From the NCBI RefSeq assembly GCF_000153305.1, contig NZ_CH724107.1:217089-281088 (forward strand): DNA of 64,000 bases, given 5' to 3'. The translations under genes and the position numbers were made by a program. Numbering within the stretch: position 1 is the first letter of the stretch; each line of letters begins with the position of its first letter. The notes under the pieces were generated by a model that was not told the DNA's origin, ran no database searches, and saw nothing but the letters and a program-made list of their open reading frames with translations. The DNA is from Oceanicola granulosus HTCC2516 (lineage in GTDB: Bacteria > Pseudomonadota > Alphaproteobacteria > Rhodobacterales > Rhodobacteraceae). Of the stretch, positions 1 to 7,973 are shown one piece after another.

Positions 1-363
1 CCCTACGGCGTGCGCTCCACCACCTCGAGCCTGCGCCAGATCAAGCCGTCGATGGAGGAGGCGGCCGTCAATCTCGGCGCGCCGCCGCTGATGGCGTTCC
101 TCAAGGTGACGGTGCCGCTCATCGTCCCCGGCCTCGTCGTCGGCTCGCTGATGGGATTCATCACCGCGATCAACGAGCTGTCGGGCACGCTCATCATCTA
201 CAGCTCGGGCACCATCACCATGCCGGTCCAGATCTACCTCGCGGTGCTCGACGGCGAATTCGGCCTCGCCGCCGCCCTCTCGACGCTGCTGCTGCTCTGC
301 ACGGGGGCCTGCGTCTACGTGGTGTTCCGCTTTGCCGACAACCGCGAGTCGACCTTTGTCTGA
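1..363 (+). CDS. ABC transporter permease, C-terminal fragment
   Basis: The last 120 residues of a binding-protein-dependent ABC transporter inner-membrane permease; the 5' part lies outside the window. Residues about 19-41 of the fragment carry the EAA loop (EEAAVNLGAPP, then VPLIVPGL) that contacts the ATPase. Hydrophobic segments follow at about 40-60, 65-75 and 90-110. The loop and the single-domain ending resemble the ferric iron, thiamine or putrescine permease group (FbpB-like), but the substrate cannot be read from this fragment. The next gene starts 10 bases after the stop and may be co-transcribed. Confidence 0.85.
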   Translation, partial: PYGVRSTTSSLRQIKPSMEEAAVNLGAPPLMAFLKVTVPLIVPGLVVGSLMGFITAINELSGTLIIYSSGTITMPVQIYLAVLDGEFGLAAALSTLLLLCTGACVYVVFRFADNRESTFV

Positions 364-373
364 GGGCGCCGTC

Positions 374-1333
374 GTGCAGGTCGAGCTGCTCAACCGCTCC
401 AAGTACCGCGACGGCGCGCAGCCGGGTGACGACGTGGCGCTGGTGCTGCCGGGCATGGCCTACGGCGTCTTCGACGGCGCCACCGACCCGCGCGGCTCCG
501 TCGTCGACGGCACCCCCGCCGGGCGGCTCGCCGCGCTCACCGTCTCCGCCGAACTCGCCGCCATCGCGCTCGACCCGGCCCTGCGCGAGGCCGCGCCGCG
601 CGAGCTGATCGACCGGCTGTCGGACGCGCTCGAGCGGCGCACCGCCGCGCTCGATCTGCCCGTGCCGCCCTCGACGACCGTCGCCGTCGCGCTCGATTGC
701 GGGGCGGAGTGGCGTTTCCTGCTGCTCGGCGACACCGGTATCCGCATCAACGGCGGCGAGGTGCTACGCTTCGACAAGGTCATCGACGACGTCTCCACCG
801 CCGCGCGCGTGCGGCTGTTCCACGCCCTGCGCCGCCAGGTCACCACGCCCGACGAGGCCGAGTACGCCACCCGCCGCGCGATCTTCCTCGGGCTCGATCA
901 GTGCGTCGCCGACGGCCGCCTCACGCCCGCCGAGGCCGACGACATCGTCGCCGGCGCGACCGCCGACACCGGCCTCACCGCCGACGCCGACACCGTCGCG
1001 GCCTTCCTGAAGGGCGGCATCCAGACCCAGTACCGCTTCGGCAACGCCACGGGCCCGCTCGCCTTCGACACGATGAACGGCACCCGCACGGGCCTCGGCG
1101 AGATCATCGACCAGCGCCGGCCCAAGTCCGAGGTGCGCAGCATCGAGATCTTCACCGACGGCTACCCGGCGCTTCCCGCCGAGGCCTCCGCCGCCGCCTG
1201 GGAGACGGCCTTCCACGAGGCCGAGGCGGCGGACTTCCACAAGACCGGCGCCTTCGCGACGGTGAAGGGCTCCACCGGCACCGAGTTCTTCGATGACCGC
1301 ACGATCCTGATCCTGCACACCGCCGCGCGTTGA
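374..1333 (+). CDS. PP2C-like serine/threonine protein phosphatase domain protein
   Basis: A 319-residue soluble protein. It shows spaced elements of the metal-dependent PP2C fold: YGVFDGAT near the N-terminus (the position of the usual VFDGHGG box), LLLGDTGIRIN in the middle (like the GDSR strand) and FFDDRTILIL near the end (like the DD-T strand). Aspartates for metal binding are therefore present, but no substrate can be named. I chose the GTG at 374 because GAGGG at 362-366 sits 7 bases before it; an ATG at 332 would overlap the permease by 32 bases and has no such site. The closeness to the permease suggests one transcript. Confidence 0.65.
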   Translation: MQVELLNRSKYRDGAQPGDDVALVLPGMAYGVFDGATDPRGSVVDGTPAGRLAALTVSAELAAIALDPALREAAPRELIDRLSDALERRTAALDLPVPPSTTVAVALDCGAEWRFLLLGDTGIRINGGEVLRFDKVIDDVSTAARVRLFHALRRQVTTPDEAEYATRRAIFLGLDQCVADGRLTPAEADDIVAGATADTGLTADADTVAAFLKGGIQTQYRFGNATGPLAFDTMNGTRTGLGEIIDQRRPKSEVRSIEIFTDGYPALPAEASAAAWETAFHEAEAADFHKTGAFATVKGSTGTEFFDDRTILILHTAAR

Positions 1334-1379
1334 GGCGCGGGGCATTGCCATCCGCTCCGCCGCTTGCCAGACGGGACAC

Positions 1380-2060
1380 ATGGACACCGTCATCCCCCCG
1401 CCGCCGCTCCACACGATCCCCACCATCGACGGCGGCGCGTTCCCGGTGCGGCGGGTCTACTGCATCGGGCGCAACTACGCCGCCCACGCCCGCGAGATGG
1501 GCCACGACCCCGACCGCGAGCCGCCGTTCTTCTTCCAGAAGAACCCCGACAACCTCGACCCGTCCGGCACCTTTCCATACCCGCCGCTCAGCTCCGACGT
1601 GCACCACGAGGTCGAGCTGCTCGTCGCGCTCGCGACGGGCGGCAGCAACATCGCCGCCGCCGACGCGCTCGACCACGTCTGGGGCTACGCCGTCGCGCTC
1701 GACATGACCCGGCGCGACCTGCAGGGCGAGGCCAAGGCGCGCGGCCGCCCCTGGGAGATCGGCAAGGCGTTCGAGCGCTCCGCCCCCGTGGGCCCGTTGC
1801 ACTCCGCCGCCACCGTCGGCCACCCCGCGCGCGGCGCGATCACCCTCGCCGTCAGCGACACCCCGCGCCAGCAGGGCGACCTCGCGCAGATGATCTGGAG
1901 CGTGCCCGAAATCATCGCCGACCTCTCCGCCCACTACGCCCTCGCGCCCGGCGACGTCATCCTCACCGGCACCCCCGCCGGCGTCGGCCCCGTCGCCCAG
2001 GGCGACCGGCTCGAAGCCTCCATCGCCGGCCTCGGCACATTGTCCGTCCGCGTCGTCTAA
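1380..2060 (+). CDS. Fumarylacetoacetate hydrolase (FAH) family protein
   Basis: A 226-residue cytosolic enzyme of the FAH fold, which cleaves or hydrolyses C-C bonds in 2-oxo or 1,3-diketo acids such as fumarylpyruvate. Recognisable elements are YCIGRNYAAHAREMG at the N-terminus, the metal-ligand motif HHEVEL at about residues 78-83, and DVILTGTPAGVGPV near the C-terminus. Length is typical of single-domain members (fumarylpyruvate hydrolase, YcgM-like). No aromatic-catabolism genes adjoin it, so the substrate is not decided. It is probably monocistronic, since a shared promoter-like box for the next gene begins directly after its stop. Confidence 0.85.
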   Translation: MDTVIPPPPLHTIPTIDGGAFPVRRVYCIGRNYAAHAREMGHDPDREPPFFFQKNPDNLDPSGTFPYPPLSSDVHHEVELLVALATGGSNIAAADALDHVWGYAVALDMTRRDLQGEAKARGRPWEIGKAFERSAPVGPLHSAATVGHPARGAITLAVSDTPRQQGDLAQMIWSVPEIIADLSAHYALAPGDVILTGTPAGVGPVAQGDRLEASIAGLGTLSVRVV

Positions 2061-2091
2061 GCGCCTTAAAACGGCCGGCCCGCTGCTGTAG
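2061..2091 (+). promoter_or_regulatory. Shared upstream box of glycosyltransferase genes, copy 1
   Basis: GCGCCTTAAAACGG at 2061-2074, then 11 bases, then CTGTAG at 2086-2091, ending 39 bases before the glycosyltransferase start at 2131. The same arrangement, 13 of 14 bases identical and with the same 11-base spacing to CTTTAG, lies upstream of the paralogous gene starting at 6225 on the minus strand. Conserved spacing suggests a promoter or an activator site; which of the two is not determined. Confidence 0.4.
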
Positions 2092-2130
2092 CCTCGAGCG
2101 CGAACGGGACGGGCACCGGGCAGGGACCAC

Positions 2131-3147
2131 ATGCGCATCACCTCGATCACCCCGATGAAGGACGAGGCCCCCTACATCCTCGAATGGGTGGCCTATCACC
2201 GGCTGATCGGCGTCAACGACATCATCGTCTTCTCCAACGACTGCACCGACGGCACCGACCAGATGCTCGAGCGGCTCGACGAGATGGGCCTGCTGCGCCA
2301 CTACCCCAACCCCTCGATGATCACCGGCGCCGAACGCCGCCACACCCACGCCCTGCGCTACCTCAACAGCGGCGCGCGGCTGCGCCGGTCGGACTGGGTG
2401 GCGAGCCTCGACGTCGACGAGTACATCTGCGTCAACGCCGGGGCAGGGCGGCTCGAAGACCTCTTCGCCGCCGCCGAGGGCGCCAACGTCATATACATGA
2501 ACCAGCACAATTTCGGCTCCGGCGGCGCCGAGCGTTTCGACGACGTGCTGACCACAGACCGCTTCCGCCACGCCTGGGCCAAGGATGCGGCCTACCACCG
2601 CAAGGTCAACCGGCGCGGGGTCAAGACCATCACCCACCGCTCCGCCGAGCCGACCGCCTGGCACAACCATTCGCCGATCTTCGATGGCGACCGGCTCGAC
2701 CTCGTCCACGCCGTCAACGGCTCCGGCAAGCCCATCGACAAGACCGCCATCGACATCTCGAAGGACGTCAAGAGCCTCACCGCGCTCGATTACGGCTTCG
2801 ACCTCGTCCAGCTCAACCACTACGCCCTGCGCTCGCTCGAGGATTACCTGCTCAAGGTCGCGCGCGGCAACGCCAACCACAACGACTTCGGCGACGAGCT
2901 GCATTACTGGCGCCGCTACGAGCACAACGACCTGCTCGACGAGAACATCACCCGCTGGCTCCCCGATCTCGCCGATGCCCATGCCGAGCTGCTCAAGGAC
3001 GCCGAGCTGCGCCAGCTTCACGAGGGCGCCGTCGCCCGCGCCCGCGCCCGTGCCGCCGAACTGCGCGCGGCGCCCGGGATGCGCAAGCTCGTCAACCGCC
3101 TGCTGCGCTTCCAGGCGCGCAACCCCGTCGAGGCCGCCCCGGCCTAG
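2131..3147 (+). CDS. Family 2-type glycosyltransferase (GT paralogue 1)
   Basis: A 338-residue GT-A-fold glycosyltransferase of the group that Pfam calls Glyco_tranf_2_4. The N-terminus has TPMKDEAPYILEWVAYH and FSNDCTDGTDQML, the nucleotide-sugar half, and DVDE at residues 94-97 is the DXD-type metal and nucleotide-sugar site. The middle (KSLTALDYGFDLVQLNHYALRS in part) carries the QLNHYA motif shared with the two paralogues at 3947-4942 and 4945-6225. No signal peptide or membrane segment is evident, so it is probably cytoplasmic. It is convergent with the sulfotransferase gene, and the two stop codons overlap. Likely role: glycan or surface polysaccharide decoration; acceptor unknown. Confidence 0.75.
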   Translation: MRITSITPMKDEAPYILEWVAYHRLIGVNDIIVFSNDCTDGTDQMLERLDEMGLLRHYPNPSMITGAERRHTHALRYLNSGARLRRSDWVASLDVDEYICVNAGAGRLEDLFAAAEGANVIYMNQHNFGSGGAERFDDVLTTDRFRHAWAKDAAYHRKVNRRGVKTITHRSAEPTAWHNHSPIFDGDRLDLVHAVNGSGKPIDKTAIDISKDVKSLTALDYGFDLVQLNHYALRSLEDYLLKVARGNANHNDFGDELHYWRRYEHNDLLDENITRWLPDLADAHAELLKDAELRQLHEGAVARARARAAELRAAPGMRKLVNRLLRFQARNPVEAAPA

Positions 3148-3950
3148 CCCGCCAGCGCCGCCTCCGCGTCGCCCCGGCACTCCTCGACCCAGCCGTGATC
3201 GCGGGCGTAGCCGAGCCGGATCAGCGCGTCGCCGTAGAGCATGGCATACTCCTCCGCCACGGCGCGCGGCAGCAGCTCGCGCCACTGCGCCTTGCGCCCC
3301 GACCTGACGTGCGCGCGCACGTTGGCCTTGCGCGCCCCCTCGTCCCTGATCCCGCCGAACAGGCTGTGGGTCCAGTAGCTCTCGACGAGCCGGTCGATGT
3401 CGAACCCGGCCACGCCGAGCTTTTCGAGCGCCGCGCGGAAGCGGGCGCAGTCGACATCCTCGATCATGTCCTCGTAGCGCAGGTCGGCCACGTGCGGATG
3501 GCCGTAGGGCCAGGCCAGCATCTCCGTCAGCGTCTCGGCGTGCTTGCCGGCCATCTCGAAGCGCAGCTGCGCGGCGAAGTCGGGCAGGGCGGCGATGTGC
3601 TCCTGGTAACTCTTGCCCCCGAGCGCGGCGCGGGGGGCGGCGAGCCACCTCTCGTTGCCGAGCGGCGCGGCGACATGGTAGCGCGCGCCCGAGATCAGCA
3701 CGTCGCGCGGATCGCGGATCATGTGCACGAAACGCGCCTCGGGGTGGAGGAACATCTCGAACGGAAAGCGCGCCGACCAGTTCGTCACCAGCGCCGGCCC
3801 TTCCTCGGGCAGCTCCGCGATGGTCGCGGGACGGCTCATCCGCAGGAACGGGATCCCCTCGGCCTCGGCAAACTTCAGGAACGTTCGCCGCATCCAGACG
3901 GTGCCGGTCTTGTGGTGGGTCGCGATGCACAGGAAGCGCGGCGTGCTCAT
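3144..3950 (-). CDS. Sulfotransferase domain protein
   Basis: A 268-residue PAPS-dependent sulfotransferase. The N-terminus has the 5'-phosphosulfate loop in the form THHKTGTVWMRR, and MIRDPRDVLISGARYH supplies the 3'-phosphate-binding element (RDPRDV) with its following strand. It is the last gene of a minus-strand run of three: its ATG overlaps the TGA of the upstream glycosyltransferase by four bases (ATGA at 3947-3950). That coupling suggests it sulfates the product or acceptor of the neighbouring glycosyltransferases. Acceptor unknown. Confidence 0.8.
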   Translation of the reverse strand: MSTPRFLCIATHHKTGTVWMRRTFLKFAEAEGIPFLRMSRPATIAELPEEGPALVTNWSARFPFEMFLHPEARFVHMIRDPRDVLISGARYHVAAPLGNERWLAAPRAALGGKSYQEHIAALPDFAAQLRFEMAGKHAETLTEMLAWPYGHPHVADLRYEDMIEDVDCARFRAALEKLGVAGFDIDRLVESYWTHSLFGGIRDEGARKANVRAHVRSGRKAQWRELLPRAVAEEYAMLYGDALIRLGYARDHGWVEECRGDAEAALAG

Positions 3951-4942
3951 GCCGCCGGCTCCTGCTGCTTCGACGGAAACATCCCGGTGTCGACGAAGGT
4001 GCGCATCTCGGCGGCGCGCAGCTGGTACTCGAGCACCCTCAGCGCGCACTCCTGGCACGCCCGCACCAGAGCGGCGAGGTCGTCGTCCCGCAGCCACTCC
4101 TCCATGATCGGACGGATCCCCCCGGTGGGGATGGTGGCGTCGGCGCAGGTGTTGATGTCGTAGCGGTCCCAGTACTCCATATCGATCCGGTCCTTGTTCT
4201 TGCTGTTGGCGGTGCCGCGCAGCCGCTTCAGCAGGAAGTCCTCCCGGCTCTTGATCGCGTAGTGATTCACCTGCGCGAGCTCGTAGCCCACCGTCTCGGC
4301 GTTCGAGCGCCAGCCCTTGTGCAGGATCTTCTCGTCGAGCTCGACGCCCGAGCCGTTGACCCACTTCACCATGCCCGGGACGATCTCGGTCGTCTCCTTC
4401 TTCCACTTCGGGCGGTGGACGCCGAAATAGTCGAACTTCCGCGGCCGGAACAACGTCTTGAAGCCCCAGACCAGCCCGTTCTCCGGCTTGTCGTAGGACG
4501 AGCCGCGCACGTAGCGCTCGCTCACCAGCGCGCCGAAATCGGCGTGCGCCTGTCCGCACGAGCCCATCAGCCGCCAGTTCACCGAGATCGCGTCGGCGTC
4601 GGGCACCGCGCCGATCAGCGCGTCCACCGTCCGCTCGCCCACGTGCACGTTGAGGAACTCGTCGGCGTCCGCGATCAGCACCCAGTCGGCGCCGCGCACG
4701 CGCTCCATGCGGTTGGCGCGCGAATAGGCGGCGCGTTGGGGGTCCATGCGGGGGCCGAGCGGATTGTCGTGGTGTTCGATGATCCCCAGCGTGTCGAGCC
4801 GGTTCAGGATCAGGTTGGTCCCGTCGGTGCAGTCGTTGGAGAAGATCACGAAGTCGTCGAACCCGATCGACTTGTGGTAGGCGAGCCATTCCAGCAGGTA
4901 CGGCCCCTCGTTCTTCATCGTCGACAGCAGCAGCTTGCGCAT
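3947..4942 (-). CDS. Family 2-type glycosyltransferase (GT paralogue 2)
   Basis: A 331-residue paralogue of the gene at 2131-3147. It has the same landmarks: MKNEGPYLLEWLAYHKSIGF, FSNDCTDGTNLIL, the metal site in ADADEF, and the QVNHYAIKS motif in the C-terminal half. The start at 4942 comes 2 bases after the stop of the preceding minus-strand glycosyltransferase, and its stop overlaps the sulfotransferase start. The three genes therefore form one translationally coupled unit. No membrane segment or signal peptide is seen; acceptor and sugar donor are unknown. Confidence 0.75.
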   Translation of the reverse strand: MRKLLLSTMKNEGPYLLEWLAYHKSIGFDDFVIFSNDCTDGTNLILNRLDTLGIIEHHDNPLGPRMDPQRAAYSRANRMERVRGADWVLIADADEFLNVHVGERTVDALIGAVPDADAISVNWRLMGSCGQAHADFGALVSERYVRGSSYDKPENGLVWGFKTLFRPRKFDYFGVHRPKWKKETTEIVPGMVKWVNGSGVELDEKILHKGWRSNAETVGYELAQVNHYAIKSREDFLLKRLRGTANSKNKDRIDMEYWDRYDINTCADATIPTGGIRPIMEEWLRDDDLAALVRACQECALRVLEYQLRAAEMRTFVDTGMFPSKQQEPAA

Positions 4943-4944
4943 CG

Positions 4945-6225
4945 TCACTCTCCCGCCTCGGCCATCAGCCGCGCGGCGCGGGCCTGCTCGATGGCATCCT
5001 CGATCTCGTCCGGCGTCGCGTCCTGGGCCACCTCGACCCCCTCGGCCTCGGCCTGCGCGCGCTGCTCGTCCGGCGTCTCCGCCGCGCCCTTCTTGATCCC
5101 CACCGAGCGCGCCACCATCAGCGCGATCTCCCGGTCTGGCATCCCTTCGGCCTGCAACTCCCTGATCCGGTCCTGCCACGCCTTGGGCAGGTGCTGGGTG
5201 AAGAGCACCTCGTCGAGCTTGTCGATCGGCGTCGCCGAGGCCCGCTTCAGCTCCTCCAGCCACGCGCCGTACTCGCCGCTCGCCCGCAGCATCTCGACCC
5301 GGCGCGCATGGTAGGCATGGGCTTCGTCCTGCAGCTTGCGCATCACCGGGTCCGACAGGATCTCGGCCATCTTGCGCTTCACCCCGCGCGCATGGCGCAG
5401 CGCGTTGCGCGCCTCGATCTCGTTGCGGTCGAAGATCGCGAAGTAGCCGGCGTTGTACTTGTCGGGCTTGTTGTTGACGTTGCCCCGCACCCGCCGCAGC
5501 AGGTAGGCCTCGTAGCTCTTCACGGCGTAGTGGTTCATCTCGACCAGCTTGTAGCCCAGCGACTTGCCCGTCGAGCGCCAGCCCCGTTCGTTGAAGCTCT
5601 CCGGCATCGGCCGCCCCGACCCGTTGACCCAGTGGCGCAGGATGTCGGCCCCGTCGCCGAGCTTCTCCACCTTGCCCTTGCGGCTGGTGGGGCGGTGGAT
5701 GCCGAACTTGATGTCGGCCTTCGGCCGGAACATCGACTTCACGCCCCACCCCTTGCGGAACCTGTCGGGCGCGCCGTGGGTGTAGTTCTCGATCACCAGC
5801 CCCGGGTTCCACTCCGTCACCCCCGACGAGCCGAAGAACCGCCAGGTCATCGCGATCGCGTCGGTCTCCCCGGGCAGCCGCGCGACGAGGTCGCCGATCC
5901 GCCCCTTGCCGCACTTGACCGAGACGAACTCGTCGGCGTCCATCACCAGCACCCACGCGCTGTCCGTCACCTCCGGGTTGGCCTGCCCGAGGTTGAGCGC
6001 GTTGGGCTGGGGCTTCTTGCCCGCGGGGACGTCGTTGCGGAAGTGCCGGGCCCAGCCCATCTCCTCGAGCCGCATCAGCATCGCGTCGGTGCCGTCGCCG
6101 CAATCGTTGGTGTAGACGACGATGTTGTCGAAGCCGATATGCCGGTGATACGCCACCCACTCGACGAGCGAATGGCCCTCGTCCTTCATCATCGACAGGA
6201 TCGTGTAGGTATGCTTGGGGCTCAT
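4945..6225 (-). CDS. Family 2-type glycosyltransferase (GT paralogue 3, with C-terminal extension)
   Basis: A 426-residue member of the same paralogue set and the first gene of the minus-strand run. The N-terminal domain has MMKDEGHSLVEWVAYHRHIG, YTNDCGDGTDAML, MDADEF and EMNHYAVKS. It is about 90 residues longer than its relatives: the last 120 residues are a charged, probably helical tail (PDREIALMVARSVGIKKG, then Glu/Ala-rich sequence) not found in the other two, which may serve as a docking region. The gene is preceded by the shared box at 6286-6316. Acceptor unknown. Confidence 0.75.
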   Translation of the reverse strand: MSPKHTYTILSMMKDEGHSLVEWVAYHRHIGFDNIVVYTNDCGDGTDAMLMRLEEMGWARHFRNDVPAGKKPQPNALNLGQANPEVTDSAWVLVMDADEFVSVKCGKGRIGDLVARLPGETDAIAMTWRFFGSSGVTEWNPGLVIENYTHGAPDRFRKGWGVKSMFRPKADIKFGIHRPTSRKGKVEKLGDGADILRHWVNGSGRPMPESFNERGWRSTGKSLGYKLVEMNHYAVKSYEAYLLRRVRGNVNNKPDKYNAGYFAIFDRNEIEARNALRHARGVKRKMAEILSDPVMRKLQDEAHAYHARRVEMLRASGEYGAWLEELKRASATPIDKLDEVLFTQHLPKAWQDRIRELQAEGMPDREIALMVARSVGIKKGAAETPDEQRAQAEAEGVEVAQDATPDEIEDAIEQARAARLMAEAGE

Positions 6226-6285
6226 GCCCGTGGCCTTCCCGGCCCGTGCGGGGCCTGTTGTTTCTCTGCTCGCTCCCGCTCTGCC

Positions 6286-6316
6286 CTAAAGGCGCAATCT
6301 GACCGTTTTAGGGCGC
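6286..6316 (-). promoter_or_regulatory. Shared upstream box of glycosyltransferase genes, copy 2
   Basis: On the minus strand GCGCCCTAAAACGG (6316 to 6303), 11 bases, then CTTTAG (6291 to 6286), ending 60 bases before the start at 6225. It matches copy 1 at 2061-2091 in sequence and spacing. The same region forms a perfect 8-base inverted repeat, GCCCTAAA at 6283-6290 and TTTAGGGC at 6307-6314, which could be a repressor site. Promoter or operator role is inference. Confidence 0.4.
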
Positions 6317-6404
6317 GTCGCCAGCCGTTCCGGCCACCTTACCGGCCCCTCGCCGGCGGGCCAACAGGACGCCCGGCGCGGATGGAACTTGCCCTCCGCT
6401 GTGT

Positions 6405-6417
6405 CGTTTGACAAACG
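6405..6417. promoter_or_regulatory. Small palindrome with a TTGACA hexamer upstream of sodB
   Basis: CGTTTG-A-CAAACG, a 13-base dyad 75 bases before the sodB start, contains TTGACA (6408-6413), a good -35 hexamer. No convincing -10 is visible 16-18 bases downstream, so this is only a candidate control site in the 266-base divergent gap between the glycosyltransferase operon and sodB. Confidence 0.2.
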
Positions 6418-6491
6418 AGAGGCGGACCCCGGCCGGCGCGCCCGGCTCTTCGGGGCAGCCGCGAAACCACCCAGAACAGAGGGGCTCACCC

Positions 6492-7091
6492 ATGGCTTTC
6501 GATCTTCCCGACCTTCCCTACGCTCACGACGCGCTCGCCGGCAACGGCATGAGCAAGGAGACGCTCGAGTTCCACCACGACATCCACCACAAGGCCTACG
6601 TCGACAACGGCAACAAGCTGATCGCCGGCACCGAGTGGGAGAACAAGTCGCTCGAGGAGATCATCAAGGGCACCTACGATCCCAACGCGGTGGCCCAGAA
6701 CGGCATCTTCAACAACATCTCGCAGCTTTGGAACCACAACCAGTTCTGGGAAATGATGTCGCCCGGCCAGTCCTCCATGCCTTCCGAGCTCGAAAGCGCC
6801 CTGAAGGACAGCTTCGGCTCCGTCGACAAGTTCAAGGAAGAGTTCGCGGCGGCCGGCGCGGGCCAGTTCGGCTCCGGCTGGGCCTGGCTCGTCAAGGGCG
6901 GGGACGGCGGCCTCAAGATCCGCAAGACCGAGAACGGCGTGAACCCGGTCTGCTTCGACGAGACCGCTCTGCTGGGCTGCGACGTGTGGGAGCATTCCTA
7001 CTACATCGACTTCCGCAACAAGCGCCCGGCCTACCTCGACAACTTCCTCAACAACCTGGTCGACTGGGAGAATGTCGCCTCCCGCATGTGA
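6492..7091 (+). CDS. sodB: Superoxide dismutase, Fe/Mn family
   Basis: A 199-residue cytoplasmic enzyme that converts superoxide to hydrogen peroxide and oxygen. The N-terminal helical domain has LPDLPYAHDAL and the first metal ligands in FHHDIHHKAYVDN; WNHNQFW supplies the second histidine and DVWEHSYYIDF supplies the C-terminal Asp and His. GSGWAWL is the family's structural motif. Length and lack of a signal peptide fit the Fe-type enzymes of alphaproteobacteria, though Fe or Mn specificity is not decided by eye. The start was chosen at the ATG giving the usual N-terminus MAFDLPDLPY; an in-frame ATG at 6408 would add 28 unrelated residues. Confidence 0.95.
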   Translation: MAFDLPDLPYAHDALAGNGMSKETLEFHHDIHHKAYVDNGNKLIAGTEWENKSLEEIIKGTYDPNAVAQNGIFNNISQLWNHNQFWEMMSPGQSSMPSELESALKDSFGSVDKFKEEFAAAGAGQFGSGWAWLVKGGDGGLKIRKTENGVNPVCFDETALLGCDVWEHSYYIDFRNKRPAYLDNFLNNLVDWENVASRM

Positions 7092-7099
7092 CCGACACC

Positions 7100-7124
7100 G
7101 GGGTGCGCGGCCGCCGCGCACCCC
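7100..7124 (+). terminator. G+C hairpin after sodB
   Basis: GGGGTGCGCGG, a 3-base loop, then CCGCGCACCCC: a perfect 11-base stem 8 bases after the sodB stop. No T tract follows, so it may act as a mRNA-stabilising or Rho-assisted 3' end rather than a classical intrinsic terminator. Confidence 0.5.
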
Positions 7125-7191
7125 ACGCCTCCGGAACTGCCGCCCCGCCCTCAGGTTGAAGCAGGACAGCCCCAGAATCCCGGAGACCCCC

Positions 7192-7638
7192 ATGCGCCTT
7201 GCCGCCCTCGCTCCCCTCGTCGCCGCCCTCGCCGCCGCGCCCGCGCTCGCCGACATCGAGCAGACCACCGCCACCGGCTCCGTCGCCGAGGTGATGGACC
7301 GCCTCGAGAGCGCCGTCACCGAAGCCGGCGCGACCGTCTTCGCCCGCGTCGACCACGGCGCCGGCGCCGCCGATGTCGAGATGTCGCTCGCGCCTGCCGA
7401 ACTGCTGATCTTCGGCAATCCCCGGCTCGGCACCCCGGCGATGCAGGCCGATATCCTCGCCGGCCTCCACCTGCCCCTGAAGATGCTCGTCTACACCGAT
7501 TCCGAAGGCGCCACCCGCATCGCCTGGATCGAGCCCGAGGCGCTGTTCGACGACCTCGAGATCGACGACGACGCCCAGTACGTCGAGAAGATGGAAGACG
7601 CTCTCGCGAGCTTCGCCGAGGCCGCCGCCGCCGGGTGA
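7192..7638 (+). CDS. DUF302 domain protein, exported
   Basis: A 148-residue protein with a cleavable-looking signal peptide (short positive start, LAALAPLVAALAAA, cleavage near ALA-DI at residues 20-21). The mature part is a single DUF302-type alpha/beta domain: VAEVMDRLESAVTEAGATVFARVDH at its start in part, LLIFGNPRLGTPAMQ in the centre and LKMLVYTD after it. The LLIFGNP element is the hallmark of the family. Its biochemical function is not established. It is probably periplasmic and probably transcribed alone. The start was chosen at the ATG that opens the signal peptide. Confidence 0.75.
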   Translation: MRLAALAPLVAALAAAPALADIEQTTATGSVAEVMDRLESAVTEAGATVFARVDHGAGAADVEMSLAPAELLIFGNPRLGTPAMQADILAGLHLPLKMLVYTDSEGATRIAWIEPEALFDDLEIDDDAQYVEKMEDALASFAEAAAAG

Positions 7639-7646
7639 CGGGGCAG

Positions 7647-7661
7647 GGGGCGCGGCGCCCC
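7647..7661. terminator. Short G+C palindrome after the DUF302 gene
   Basis: GGGGCGC-G-GCGCCCC, a 15-base palindrome 8 bases after the stop at 7638. Possible hairpin 3' end; no T tract follows. Confidence 0.3.
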
Positions 7662-7737
7662 GCCGCCGGGCTCCCGCCGCACGGAACTCCGCCCCCGCGC
7701 CAAGGGTTGGCCCTCCAAGCAACAAAGGAGATCTCCC

Positions 7738-7971
7738 ATGGCAGAGCGGCACCGTTCCCACGACAAGTCCCGCGAGACAGAGAACTTCACCGACGACACC
7801 GCCACCCCCTCCCAGCAGGGCCGTGCGCAGGGCGAGCTCGAGCGCAAGGTCGGCACCCGCGACGAGGAGAAGCAGGCCGAGCAGGGCGGCGGCGCGACCC
7901 GCGTCCACAAGTCCGACGAGAAGGGCGAGGGCAACCTCGGCGGTCTCCACGGCACCGGCGGGGAGGACTGA
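7738..7971 (+). CDS. Small, very hydrophilic protein of unknown function
   Basis: A 77-residue protein rich in Glu, Asp, Lys, Gly, Gln and Thr with almost no hydrophobic residues and no Cys or Trp, so probably disordered. The composition resembles hydrophilin or stress-type proteins, but I cannot place it in a named family. It has a strong ribosome-binding site (AAAGGAG at 7724-7730, 7 bases before the ATG). Its stop lies 2 bases before the start of the host-attachment-type gene, so the two are almost certainly co-translated. Confidence 0.6.
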   Translation: MAERHRSHDKSRETENFTDDTATPSQQGRAQGELERKVGTRDEEKQAEQGGGATRVHKSDEKGEGNLGGLHGTGGED

Positions 7972-7973
7972 GC

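Noticed and set aside
2184..4163. A 659-codon plus-strand frame and several minus-strand frames across the glycosyltransferase island
   Set aside because: Composition is dominated by Arg, Pro and Ala without domain motifs, while the recognised genes in other frames have complete catalytic motifs and coupled junctions.
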